This document shows, piece after piece, positions 8,667 to 16,201 of a DNA stretch of 64,000 nucleotides (position 1 is its first letter; each line of letters begins with the position of its first letter). The stretch lies in NCBI RefSeq assembly GCF_024171945.1, contig NZ_JAMTCR010000006.1, forward strand, positions 186,001-250,000, given 5' to 3'. Made by a program: the position numbers and the translations under genes. Origin of the DNA: Actinokineospora globicatena (GTDB lineage Bacteria > Actinomycetota > Actinomycetes > Mycobacteriales > Pseudonocardiaceae). Below the pieces are notes generated by a model. It was not told the origin of the DNA and did no database searches. It worked only from the letters and a program-made list of their open reading frames with translations.

Positions 8667-9938
8667 TCAGCCGATCGGCGCGGGCTGGTCGCTGGTGATC
8701 ACCAGTTCCCGCTCGAGGCCGCGGATAACCTGGTAGTCCGCCGCGACCTGCTCGGCGTCCGGGTGCGACAGGATCGCGAAGCCGAACTCCAGGCTGTCCA
8801 CCAGGTTCCGCGTCGCCTGCACCGGGCCGCCCTCGGTCAGGTTCTGGATGGAGAAGTGGTGGCTCGGTAGGTCCCGCACCTTGTCCAGCGCCGACACCCC
8901 GTGCACCGTGCCGGACGCGGGCGCGATGTGGAAGACGCAGGTCTGGTGCCGCGCCAACCGGTAGGTCTCGGACACCGGCTCACCGACCAGGCTGCGCACC
9001 GTGCGGTCGATCTGGCTGTCACCGGTGGCGATCCGGTTGAACCGGGGCTGACCACCGCCGTGCGGGCGCGCGCCGAGCTCGATCAGCAGCGGACCGCCCT
9101 CGGTGAGCATGATCTCCACGTGCGCGGCGCCGTAGCGGACCCCGACCGCGTCGAGCACCCGCCGCGCGTAGTCGAGCAGCCCGGGGATCTCCGGGTCGGT
9201 CTCCGGCAGCCAGCGCATGGTGTCGTAGACCGCCATGTACGGCCCGTTGTCCACCTTCTGGTAGCGGCACACGTCGACCAGCGCGTGCACCCCGTCCTGG
9301 CTGAACGTGTCGATGACGTACTCGGTCCCGGTGACGTACTGCTGCACCAGCAACCGGTCGTCCACCTCGCCGAACTGGTTGACCCGGCCCAGGTTCGCGG
9401 TGAACACGTCGGCCCACCCGACGCCGCCCGCCACCTTGACCACGCCGTCGGTCGACGCGCTCTTCGGCGGCTTGACCACCAGGTCCGCCCCGACCAGCCC
9501 GGTGTCGACCAGCCACGCGCGGACCTCGTCCACGTCGTCGGTGCAGATCTGCGGGATGGTCGGGATCCCGGCGGCGGCGACAGCGGAGGCCATCGCCCAC
9601 TTGTCCCGCCGAGCGTCGGCCAACCCCGCCACGTTCGCCCGCGCCGGGGTCACCAGCGGCGCCAACCGCTCCGCCAGCTCCACCCCGGACTCGCACCCGG
9701 CGAGCACGCACCGCGGGTCGAGCGCCCGCAGCCGGTCGACGACCTCGCTGAGGTCGCCCCGGTAGACGATCGGGTCTCGGTAGTCCCGCGGCTGGTAGGA
9801 CGACGCGTAGGCCTCCGGCGGCCGCTCCGCGCTGAGCACCGCGACGACGTCGATCCCGCGCTCGGCCAGCGCCGAGGCGAACAGGGCGCCGGAGGAGTAC
9901 GGGTCGACGATGACCGCCGGTCCACTCGGCTCAGACAC
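8667..9938 (-). CDS. ATP-grasp domain ligase (first of two)
   Basis: ATP-grasp enzyme of 423 aa, likely joining a carboxylate to an amine through an acyl-phosphate, as in L-amino-acid ligases. Visible are the preATP-grasp N-domain (VIVDPYSSGALFA), the DKWAM segment opening the ATP-grasp fold (here in ARRDKWAMA), ADLVVKPPKSAST with the ATP-binding Lys, the LLVQQYVTGTEYVID block and the metal-binding ELGARPHGG. GTG start at 9938 overlaps the hydrolase stop by 8 bp, so it is coupled to the SznF-type operon. Substrates are not readable, but a nitroso-citrulline-like amino acid is a reasonable guess. Confidence 0.88.
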   Translation of the reverse strand: MSEPSGPAVIVDPYSSGALFASALAERGIDVVAVLSAERPPEAYASSYQPRDYRDPIVYRGDLSEVVDRLRALDPRCVLAGCESGVELAERLAPLVTPARANVAGLADARRDKWAMASAVAAAGIPTIPQICTDDVDEVRAWLVDTGLVGADLVVKPPKSASTDGVVKVAGGVGWADVFTANLGRVNQFGEVDDRLLVQQYVTGTEYVIDTFSQDGVHALVDVCRYQKVDNGPYMAVYDTMRWLPETDPEIPGLLDYARRVLDAVGVRYGAAHVEIMLTEGGPLLIELGARPHGGGQPRFNRIATGDSQIDRTVRSLVGEPVSETYRLARHQTCVFHIAPASGTVHGVSALDKVRDLPSHHFSIQNLTEGGPVQATRNLVDSLEFGFAILSHPDAEQVAADYQVIRGLERELVITSDQPAPIG

Positions 9939-10962
9939 CGGCGGCCTCCGCGTCCGCGACGGTGCTGCCCGCGTCTGTGCTGGTTGCGACGGTGCTGCCT
10001 GCGACCGTGCTGTCTGTGATGGTGATGTCCTTGCCCTCGGCCAGGGTCACCACGGCGGCGCAGAACCGGCGGACCATGTCGGCGGCGGGCTCGCTGACCC
10101 CCCTGGCCCGGACCGGCGCGTGCACCATGCCCGCCTCCAGCACGTACCGCACCGGCGTGTCGTTCTGCTCCAAGAGTTCCACGTACTTCTCGGCGTCCAC
10201 CCGCAACGAGTCCTTCTCGCACCCGACCACGTAGGCGGGCGGCAGCGCGTGGAACTTCCCGCCCAGCAACGGCGAGACGTACTGGTCGGCGGCTTGGTCC
10301 ACCTCGGGGCAGTAGCAGGCCACGAAGTACTCCATCTCGCCGCCGGAGAGCAGCGGCGCGTCCTCGCCGCCGTGCCGCCAGCGGGTGAAGTCGAGCACCG
10401 GGCTGATCAGCGCCTGGCCGCGCAGCACGGGGCCGCCGCGGTCGCGGGCCAGCATGGACAGCACCACGGCCATGTTCGCCCCGGAGCTCTCACCCGCCAC
10501 GACGGCCGCCGCCGGGTCGATGTCCAGCCCGAACGCGGCCGGGTCGGCCAGCACGGCGCTGACCCCGGCGTAGCAGTCCTCCACCGGGCCGGGCGCGGGG
10601 TTCTCCGGCGCCATGCCGAAGTCGATCGCGATGGTCACCAGGCCGGTCCGGTCGGCGATCTCGGCGACCAGGCTGTGGTGGCTGTGCAGCGAGCCGATGA
10701 CGAAACCGCCGCCGCGGACGTAGAACACGACCCCAGGGCCGGAGGTCGTGGCGGGCTCGTAGATGCGCAACCGGACACTGCGACCTTCGTGCTCGGCGGT
10801 GACATCGCGCCAGGTCACGGCGTCGCGGACCGGGATCGGCAGCGCCTCGGTCAGCGAGTCGTAGAGCTCGCGCTGCCGCTCGACCGGGTAGGTGTAGTAG
10901 TCGGGGGGCAGCGCGGCGTTCACCGTGTCCACGAACTCCTTGATGCCCACTGCGTACGACAT
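9931..10962 (-). CDS. alpha/beta hydrolase, hormone-sensitive-lipase-like
   Basis: Hydrolase of 343 aa. The oxyanion-hole region reads YVRGGGFVIGS (RGGGF in place of the usual HGGG) and the nucleophile elbow is GESSGAN. Acid and His are probably in GCEKDSLRVDAEKY and GMVHAPV. The C-terminal tail STVAGSTVATSTDAGSTVAD is a short low-complexity repeat. The ATG at 10962 follows GAGAGG by 7 nt; the frame extends to 11064 but without a ribosome-binding site. It overlaps the next gene by 8 bp. The altered HGG motif is unusual and could change activity; substrate unknown. Confidence 0.85.
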   Translation of the reverse strand: MSYAVGIKEFVDTVNAALPPDYYTYPVERQRELYDSLTEALPIPVRDAVTWRDVTAEHEGRSVRLRIYEPATTSGPGVVFYVRGGGFVIGSLHSHHSLVAEIADRTGLVTIAIDFGMAPENPAPGPVEDCYAGVSAVLADPAAFGLDIDPAAAVVAGESSGANMAVVLSMLARDRGGPVLRGQALISPVLDFTRWRHGGEDAPLLSGGEMEYFVACYCPEVDQAADQYVSPLLGGKFHALPPAYVVGCEKDSLRVDAEKYVELLEQNDTPVRYVLEAGMVHAPVRARGVSEPAADMVRRFCAAVVTLAEGKDITITDSTVAGSTVATSTDAGSTVADAEAAGV

Positions 10963-11095
10963 GTCCGCGCCTCTCGTGCTGTACCTGGGGTGGAACGGGT
11001 GCCTCGGTGGAGCTGTACTGCCTGGTGGGCCGGGTCGGACCGGTGCTCCCACGGTGGAGAACACCGGACCGCCCCGCGGTGTTGCAGTCAGCCGG

Positions 11096-11443
11096 TCAGC
11101 CCGCGCGGCGCGCGCTGCACAGGTCGGGCGAGAGCGGTCGGTGGCTGGTGACCACCTCGGTGTCGGCGGCCACCGCGAACACGGCGGTCACCCGGTTGCC
11201 GCTGCGCACGGCCGGGATCCCCTTGCGCAGCAGCCTGGTCATCGAGGTCGGTTGGTCGTGCCACGGGCACAGCAGCCGGTTGCCGCTGGCGTCGATGGTG
11301 GCCAAGTGCAGCGGGCCACCCCGGTGCGAGCACCGCGCGGGCGCCACGAACGCGCCCCGGCCGGTGCGCGCGTACACGTAGGGCACGCCGCCGACCTCGG
11401 CGCAGTTGCCCACCCCGGAGGCGGCGAAGGTCAGGACAAGCAT
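11096..11443 (-). CDS. Rieske [2Fe-2S] protein
   Basis: Stand-alone Rieske-type ferredoxin of 115 aa. Cluster ligands are Cys38 and His40 in CSHRGGPLH and Cys59 and His62 in CPWHD. This is the size of a soluble electron carrier or of the small Rieske proteins in non-heme oxygenase clusters. The ATG at 11443 overlaps the 3' end of the SznF-like gene by 13 bp, so they are probably coupled. Inference: it supplies electrons to the neighbouring di-iron/cupin enzyme or acts in a later oxidation. No dedicated reductase is visible nearby. Confidence 0.88.
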   Translation of the reverse strand: MLVLTFAASGVGNCAEVGGVPYVYARTGRGAFVAPARCSHRGGPLHLATIDASGNRLLCPWHDQPTSMTRLLRKGIPAVRSGNRVTAVFAVAADTEVVTSHRPLSPDLCSARRAG

Positions 11444-12849
11444 GCGCGGTAGTCACCCACCGAGTGGATCTCGTACACGCACTCGTCGGACTCGATGATC
11501 GCGCCGTGCAGCCGGTTGCGCCAGATCACCGTGCCCTGGCCCGCCTCCAGGATCTGGTGCGAGTCGTAGCCGCTGACGAACTTCATCGTGCCGGACACGA
11601 TGTGGCACAGCTCGTCGCCGTCGTGCTGGTGGGTGTTGGACAGCTCGCCGTGCGGCTCCACGATGTGCGCGACCGGCGCGGTCACCTCGCCCGCCTCGAC
11701 CTTGCCCCACACCGGCTCGTGCAGCCGCTTGTTCTCCGGCCCGGCGTCCATCCAGGCCACCTGCGCGGCGAAGTCCTCGTCGGCGATCCGGTTGACCACC
11801 TGGAACTCCTCGAAACCGCGCACGATCTCGGGGATCACCGACTCGCCGCAGTGGTCGACGATGGGCAGGATCAGCTTCTCCAGCGCCATCCGGCCGTGGT
11901 GGGTGTCGATGTGCACGTGCTCGGTGAAGTAGCGGACGTCGGCCTCGCCGTCGAACACCTCGGTCAGCAGGTCCGCGGCGCGCCGGCACCAGGGCACCAG
12001 GGTGGTCTCGGTGTAGTACAGCGCGCCGAGGTAGCGGAAGAAGTGCTCGTGGTTCTTGCCGAGGTAGTGGAAGTAGTTGCTCAGCGCCAGGCTGCTGGTG
12101 AGGTAGTACTGCCAGTAGCGGTGCAGGTCCGCGCCGAGCCCGACGGAGGTCAGCGTGTCCTCGAACAGGGTGCTGTGCTTGGTCTCGTGCACGCCGTAGC
12201 CGTACTCGTCGATGATGACCTTGAACCACTCCGACTGCACCGGGCCGTAGTAGCCGAGCACGTTGCGGATCATCGGCGAGGCCTCGGACAGGAAGTCCGG
12301 CGCCATCTGGATCAGCCAGTTGCGGGCCGCGCGCTTCGGGTCGCTCGACCCGCGGACCGCCTTCTCGCTCGCCGACGGCGAGTCCGGCTGCTCGGCCAGC
12401 TTGCCCAGGTACGCGGCCAGGCTCTCCTTGGTCCACGAGCCGCTGACCTCGACCTCGTCGTCGAGGAAGCCGAAGACGTGCCGCTCGAGCGAGGGGCGGA
12501 TCATCTCGCCGCGGGCCCGGTTGGTGGCGCTGTAGAAGGTGCGGAAGTCCGCGTAGGACTCCTCGGTGAAGCCCTTCTTGGGCAGGAACACCAGGTCGGT
12601 CTCGTAGATCGCGGCCAGCAGCCGGTTCGCGGCCAGCGCCGAGTACTCCAGCACCTGGTCGGCGGCGAGCGGCTCGCTGAAGTCCAGGTGCTTGATGATC
12701 TGCGGCCGCAGCTGCCGCCGGTACGGGTTGTCGGAATTCTCCCATTCCTCGTTGTCGAGGTAGATCGGGCTGCTCGCGTAGTCCAGCGCCAACTCGCGGA
12801 GCCGCTCAGCGGATAACTCGAAGGGGGTGTGGTTCGGGACGAAGTTCAC
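11431..12849 (-). CDS. sznF: SznF-like N-nitrosating enzyme (heme-oxygenase-like di-iron domain plus cupin)
   Basis: Protein of 472 aa resembling SznF of the streptozotocin pathway over its whole length. SznF hydroxylates N-omega-methyl-L-arginine at two nitrogens in its central di-iron domain and rearranges it to an N-nitrosourea in its C-terminal iron cupin. The di-iron ligands I recall for SznF fall at the same numbers here: Glu189, Glu215, His225, Glu281, His311, Asp315, His318 (last three in HVHIDTHH). The cupin triad is His407 and His409 (NTHQHDGDE) and His448 (RNRLHGA). The N-domain carries NPYRRQLRP. GTG at 12849 follows AAGGA and overlaps the methyltransferase stop as GTGA. Function by homology is strong; final product is unknown. 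Confidence 0.95.
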   Translation of the reverse strand: MNFVPNHTPFELSAERLRELALDYASSPIYLDNEEWENSDNPYRRQLRPQIIKHLDFSEPLAADQVLEYSALAANRLLAAIYETDLVFLPKKGFTEESYADFRTFYSATNRARGEMIRPSLERHVFGFLDDEVEVSGSWTKESLAAYLGKLAEQPDSPSASEKAVRGSSDPKRAARNWLIQMAPDFLSEASPMIRNVLGYYGPVQSEWFKVIIDEYGYGVHETKHSTLFEDTLTSVGLGADLHRYWQYYLTSSLALSNYFHYLGKNHEHFFRYLGALYYTETTLVPWCRRAADLLTEVFDGEADVRYFTEHVHIDTHHGRMALEKLILPIVDHCGESVIPEIVRGFEEFQVVNRIADEDFAAQVAWMDAGPENKRLHEPVWGKVEAGEVTAPVAHIVEPHGELSNTHQHDGDELCHIVSGTMKFVSGYDSHQILEAGQGTVIWRNRLHGAIIESDECVYEIHSVGDYRACLS

Positions 12850-13979
12850 GATATTCCTTCCGCCGCGCGCACGAAGTCGAGTTGCCTGGCGGATAGTCGA
12901 CCGCCGGTCCAGGAGAAAACAATCCGGAGCCGCGCACCGGCGGCGTGGCCGACCGGTTCGGCGAAAGGCACGAACGCCTGCATCCAGTGCGAGGCGAGGT
13001 TGTCCGGGGCGTTGCGCAGCGCGATGCCGCCGCCGAGGCGCAGTTCGAACCACACCGCGAGACCGTGCGCGGTGCCGGGCTCGGTGACCTCGAAGTCGAC
13101 CACGACCTTCTCGTCGGTCAGCGCGCCGGTGGCGAAGTCGAACCCGGCGATCTCGGTCGAGGCCGAGAGCAGCCGGTGCGGCCAGGTGGGCAGCCGGACC
13201 GGGAAGTGGCCGCGGGTGGCCAGCGCGTTGAGCAGCCGCACGTCGAGCCCGGCCGCGGACTGCACGCGGTTGAGGCCGTCGACGGCCTGGCTGTCGAGCA
13301 GCGCCCCGTAGAGCACGGCGGACTCGGGCAGCAGGACCCCGCCCGGCTCGAGGAGGTGTTCGCGGGCGTGCCGCACGGTGGGCAGGACACCCTCGCCGAC
13401 CAGGCCGCAGTCGACGATCTCGGAGACGACCACGTCCGCCCGCCTGGGCAGGTCGACGCCGACGACCAGGTCGGTGGACAGCTTCGGCACCACGGTGATC
13501 CGGTCGGACAGGCCGTGCGCGGCGATGATCTGCTCGGCGACGGCGGCCAGCACCGGGTTCACCTCGCAGGTGGTGACCGCGCCCGCGCCCGCCTTGACCG
13601 CCATCATCGCCAGCAGACCGGTGCCGGAACCGATGTCGAGCACGTGCGCGCCGCGCGGCACCACCCGCTCCAGCGCGACGGCGAACGCGTCGTTGCGCTC
13701 GAGGTCGTTGAGCATCGCGAAGTGCCAGCGCGGCACCGAGCGGATCGCGGCGCCGAGCAGCGCGTCGGTGACCTCGGCGCGGGCGCGCGCCCCGGGGAGC
13801 AGGGTGCGCGCGGTGGCGACCGACTCGCCCGCCTGGTCCAGGGCCACCTGGATCGCCGCGGTGGCCAGCGCCTCGTTCACGTCCTGTTCGGACACCGGTC
13901 GGCCGGGGGCCCGCTCGGCATTGTCCGGTCTTTTCCCGAGGTCTTCTTCCGCTAATCGGTCAACTGGAGGCGAATTCAT
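12846..13979 (-). CDS. sznE: PRMT-like SAM-dependent methyltransferase, probable arginine N-methyltransferase
   Basis: Class I methyltransferase of 377 aa with PRMT features: SAM motif I VLDIGSGTGLLAMMA, the ribose-binding acid in TCEVNP, and a double-Glu loop VVSEIVDCGLVGEG. After this comes a PRMT-style beta-barrel with LLPESAVLYGAL. In the streptozotocin pathway SznE methylates free L-arginine to N-omega-methyl-arginine, the SznF substrate, and this gene stands immediately upstream of the SznF homologue with a 4-bp overlap. ATG at 13979 has GGGGGG upstream. The name rests on fold plus position; substrate is inferred. Confidence 0.88.
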   Translation of the reverse strand: MNSPPVDRLAEEDLGKRPDNAERAPGRPVSEQDVNEALATAAIQVALDQAGESVATARTLLPGARARAEVTDALLGAAIRSVPRWHFAMLNDLERNDAFAVALERVVPRGAHVLDIGSGTGLLAMMAVKAGAGAVTTCEVNPVLAAVAEQIIAAHGLSDRITVVPKLSTDLVVGVDLPRRADVVVSEIVDCGLVGEGVLPTVRHAREHLLEPGGVLLPESAVLYGALLDSQAVDGLNRVQSAAGLDVRLLNALATRGHFPVRLPTWPHRLLSASTEIAGFDFATGALTDEKVVVDFEVTEPGTAHGLAVWFELRLGGGIALRNAPDNLASHWMQAFVPFAEPVGHAAGARLRIVFSWTGGRLSARQLDFVRAAEGIS

Positions 13980-14360
13980 CAGACATCCCCCCAATAATTG
14001 ATTTTACTGCCGGTCTTCCCGGGCAGGTCGGGGGTAGTGAAACAGGTTTCTTGGGGGTCGTCAACGAGGTCCGAACCGAGCAATTGTATTGAATTCACGG
14101 ATAGGGGTTGTCGGTATTGGGCCGTTCGAGTGGCCCCGGTGTCGCCCACACGGCGCAGCCCGCTCGCCGTGCGTGCCACCCGGTTCGACCATCCGGCGCA
14201 CCTGCCTGCGACCGGGGACCGCCCCGGGTCCGGCTGATCGACGCGGCGTACGGGGATCGGGTGAATGTGGCCCGCTCGTCGCCGGGTGGTTCCTGGCTGG
14301 GGTGACCCCGGTGCGGGTAGGCTGGGTGCCGCACCCCCATTCGAGCGAGGCGCCCTCCCC
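13980..14360. other. divergent promoter region of the SznF-type operon
   Basis: 381 bp between the leftward operon and the rightward 2OG oxygenase gene. Bases about 13985-14110 are markedly AT-rich for this genome and include CAATTGTATTGAATTC (14081-14096); this is the natural place for the operon promoter. The right half is ordinary high-GC sequence. I see no clear operator or riboswitch. Confidence 0.55.
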
Positions 14361-15143
14361 ATGAGCAGTTCGCAGTACGGCCAGTTGGCGATGCCCGGCC
14401 TGTCCGAGGAACCCGCGCGCACTCCCGCCCCGCCGGGCACCGAGGTGGTCGCGGCGGCCGGGTTGGACTGGACCGCGCTCGCCGCGGAACTCGACCGCAA
14501 CGGCTTCGCGCTCACCCCGCCGTTGCTCTCGCCGCAGGAGTGCGCCGAGGTGCGCGACCTGTTCGACGAGCGGGACCGCTTCCGCAGCACCGTTGTCATG
14601 GCCCGCCACCAGTTCGGCGAGGGCGTGTACCGCTACTTCGAGCACCCGCTGCCCGACCCGGTCACCCGGCTGCGCGGCGAGTTCTACGGCCCGCTCGCCG
14701 AGATCGCCAACACCTGGGCGCGCAGGCTCGGCACCGAGGAGTTCCCGCCGGAGTTGGCCGGGCTGCACGAACTGTGCGCGCGGGCCGGACAACACCGTCC
14801 GACTCCGCTGCTGCTGCGCTACGAGGCCGGTGGCTACAACTGCCTGCACCAGGACCTCTACGGCGACGTGGTGTTCCCGCTGCAGCTGGCCGTCATGCTC
14901 AGCGAACCGGACGAGGACTTCACCGGCGGCGAGAACGTGTTCGTCGAGCAGCGCCCGCGCGCGCAGTCACGGCCGCTGGTGGCCCGCCCGCGCATCGGCC
15001 AGGGCATGATCTTCACCGTCCGCGACCGCCCGGTGCCCTCGGCGACCAGGGGCTGGCGCCGGGTGGTGCTCCGGCACGGGGTCAGCGAGATCCACAGTGG
15101 ACTCCGCTACACCCTGGGCATCATCTTCCACGACGCCACCTGA
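14361..15143 (+). CDS. 2OG-Fe(II) oxygenase, COG3826-like
   Basis: Non-heme iron, 2-oxoglutarate-dependent oxygenase of 260 aa. The facial triad is His163 and Asp165 (CLHQDLYG) plus His245, with Arg249 as the 2OG-binding residue (IHSGLRYTLG). The family often neighbours DNA alkylation-repair genes in actinobacteria; it is not a standard AlkB, since the RxNxTxR signature is absent. Its neighbour is an O6-alkylguanine methyltransferase, convergent with a 4-bp gap. It could repair alkylation damage or be a tailoring enzyme of the adjacent SznF-type locus. The ribosome-binding site is weak, so the start is moderately certain. Confidence 0.82.
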   Translation: MSSSQYGQLAMPGLSEEPARTPAPPGTEVVAAAGLDWTALAAELDRNGFALTPPLLSPQECAEVRDLFDERDRFRSTVVMARHQFGEGVYRYFEHPLPDPVTRLRGEFYGPLAEIANTWARRLGTEEFPPELAGLHELCARAGQHRPTPLLLRYEAGGYNCLHQDLYGDVVFPLQLAVMLSEPDEDFTGGENVFVEQRPRAQSRPLVARPRIGQGMIFTVRDRPVPSATRGWRRVVLRHGVSEIHSGLRYTLGIIFHDAT

Positions 15144-15147
15144 GGGC

Positions 15148-15663
15148 TCAGAACAACCGCAGGTCCCCGCTGTCCGGTGTGGACTCCAGGTCGAGCAACC
15201 CGCGCTTGACCTCGAGTCCACCCGCGTAGCCGGTGAGCGCGCCGGAGGACCCGACGACCCGGTGGCAGGGCACGATCACCAGCACCGGATTCCCCGCCAA
15301 CGCCTTGCCCACCGCCCGCGACGCGGTGATCGGCAACTCGAGCTCGCGCGCCAACCACCCGTAGCTCACCGTCGTGCCGTACCCGACCCGCTCGGTGAGC
15401 GCGGTCAGCACCCGGTTGTCGAACTCGGAGACACCAAGCCTGAACGGCACGCTGAACTCCCGCACCTCACCCGCCAAGAACCCCACAACCTCCGCGATGG
15501 CCGTGTCAGCGAGGACAACCTCGCTGGCCTCGTCCCGCCCACCCCCGAACCGCTCCCCAAGCCGCTCCGCGGGCATGAACTGACACCCCACCACAGCCCC
15601 ACCCCGAACCGCGACGGACACCTCCCCGAACTCCGTCACCGCCGACCGCACAGTCACACCCAC
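15148..15663 (-). CDS. ogt: methylated-DNA--[protein]-cysteine S-methyltransferase
   Basis: Suicide repair protein of about 171 aa that transfers alkyl groups from O6-alkylguanine to its own cysteine. The acceptor is Cys133 in VIVPCHRVVG, with the DNA-binding RAVGKAL and the specificity loop SSGALTGYAGG. An open frame extends to 16083 but runs through intergenic repeats, so I set the start at GTG 15663; GTG 15657 is equally possible. A promoter-like element with paired DnaA-type boxes (15691-15799) points at it. Its position beside an N-nitrosourea-type biosynthetic locus makes it a candidate self-resistance gene. Confidence 0.92.
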   Translation of the reverse strand: MGVTVRSAVTEFGEVSVAVRGGAVVGCQFMPAERLGERFGGGRDEASEVVLADTAIAEVVGFLAGEVREFSVPFRLGVSEFDNRVLTALTERVGYGTTVSYGWLARELELPITASRAVGKALAGNPVLVIVPCHRVVGSSGALTGYAGGLEVKRGLLDLESTPDSGDLRLF

Positions 15664-15690
15664 AGCACGACCACCGGCTTCCGACTCGTC

Positions 15691-15799
15691 CCAAGATCGA
15701 ACCGCACCAAGCAGCCCCCGATATACAGCGTACCGGTCATCGGCCACACCCTCGCCGCGCACATTTGGCCCTGTGGACAGGATCCAGCCTTGTGGACAG
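15691..15799 (-). promoter_or_regulatory. element E1: DnaA-box pair and -10, facing ogt
   Basis: Read leftward: CTGTCCACA boxes at 15791-15799 and 15772-15780 (19 bp apart), then TACGCT at 15732-15727, then the conserved leader TCGGGGGCTGCT and GATCTTGG (15698-15691). It lies about 30 bp upstream of the chosen ogt start and is the only copy with a coding target. Confidence 0.65.
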
Positions 15800-15822
15800 C
15801 TCCTCCCCAGCCCCGCACAGGG

Positions 15823-15910
15823 TTGTCCACAGCCCGAGCACAAACCTTCCACCCCCACCCCGCCCACCGATAGACTGGTCTCGGGGGCTGCTCCGCCCGA
15901 TTCGATCTTG
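15823..15910 (+). promoter_or_regulatory. element E2: DnaA box and -10, no gene downstream
   Basis: TTGTCCACA at 15823-15831, TAGACT at 15871-15876, then TCGGGGGCTGCTC and TTCGATCTTG. It is back to back with E1, so its second upstream box position is occupied by the opposite-facing E1 boxes. Confidence 0.6.
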
Positions 15911-15994
15911 AACCGGGCCCGAGCCCGCTCGCCAGCCCGCCTTGACCGCGCTCGCCCCGGTTCCGCATCAGCCGCGCCCGACCTCGCCCAGCCC

Positions 15995-16036
15995 CCACGC
16001 CGGAGTTGTCCCCGGCCACGCCGGAGTTGTCCCCGG
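15995..16036 (+). repeat. 21-bp exact tandem duplication
   Basis: Two identical adjacent 21-bp units (15995-16015 and 16016-16036), each containing GAGTTGTCCCC, a degenerate DnaA box, directly upstream of the perfect box of element E3. The duplication adds box-like sites 21 bp apart. Confidence 0.9.
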
Positions 16037-16047
16037 CGCGCAAAGGG

Positions 16048-16136
16048 TTGTCCACAGCCCGAACGCGAATCTTCCAGCCCCACCCCGCCTCTCAGTAGAC
16101 TGGATTCGGGGGCTGCTCAGCGACGTTCGATCTTGG
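16048..16136 (+). promoter_or_regulatory. element E3: DnaA box and -10, no gene downstream
   Basis: TTGTCCACA at 16048-16056, TAGACT at 16096-16101, then TTCGGGGGCTGCTC and GATCTTGG (16129-16136). It is about 80% identical to E2 by eye and lies 225 bp after it in the same orientation. Confidence 0.6.
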
Positions 16137-16201
16137 TCCCCGCCCCGAAAGTAGGGTGCGGTGGTGGGCCGGGGGACGGCCCACCACCGCTGGGGGAGAG
16201 G

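Larger units (their letters stand above)
15664..16201. other. repeat-rich intergenic region (elements E1, E2, E3)
   Basis: 538 bp with no protein gene. It holds three copies of the DnaA-box/promoter element, one facing the ogt gene and two facing right, plus a 21-bp exact tandem repeat at 15995-16036. Only the E1 orientation has a gene downstream; the other two converge on the 3' end of the MFS gene. Confidence 0.7.

Noticed and set aside
14361..15143. AlkB
   Set aside because: The HxD...H triad is present but the AlkB RxNxTxR signature is absent; it fits COG3826-like 2OG oxygenases better.
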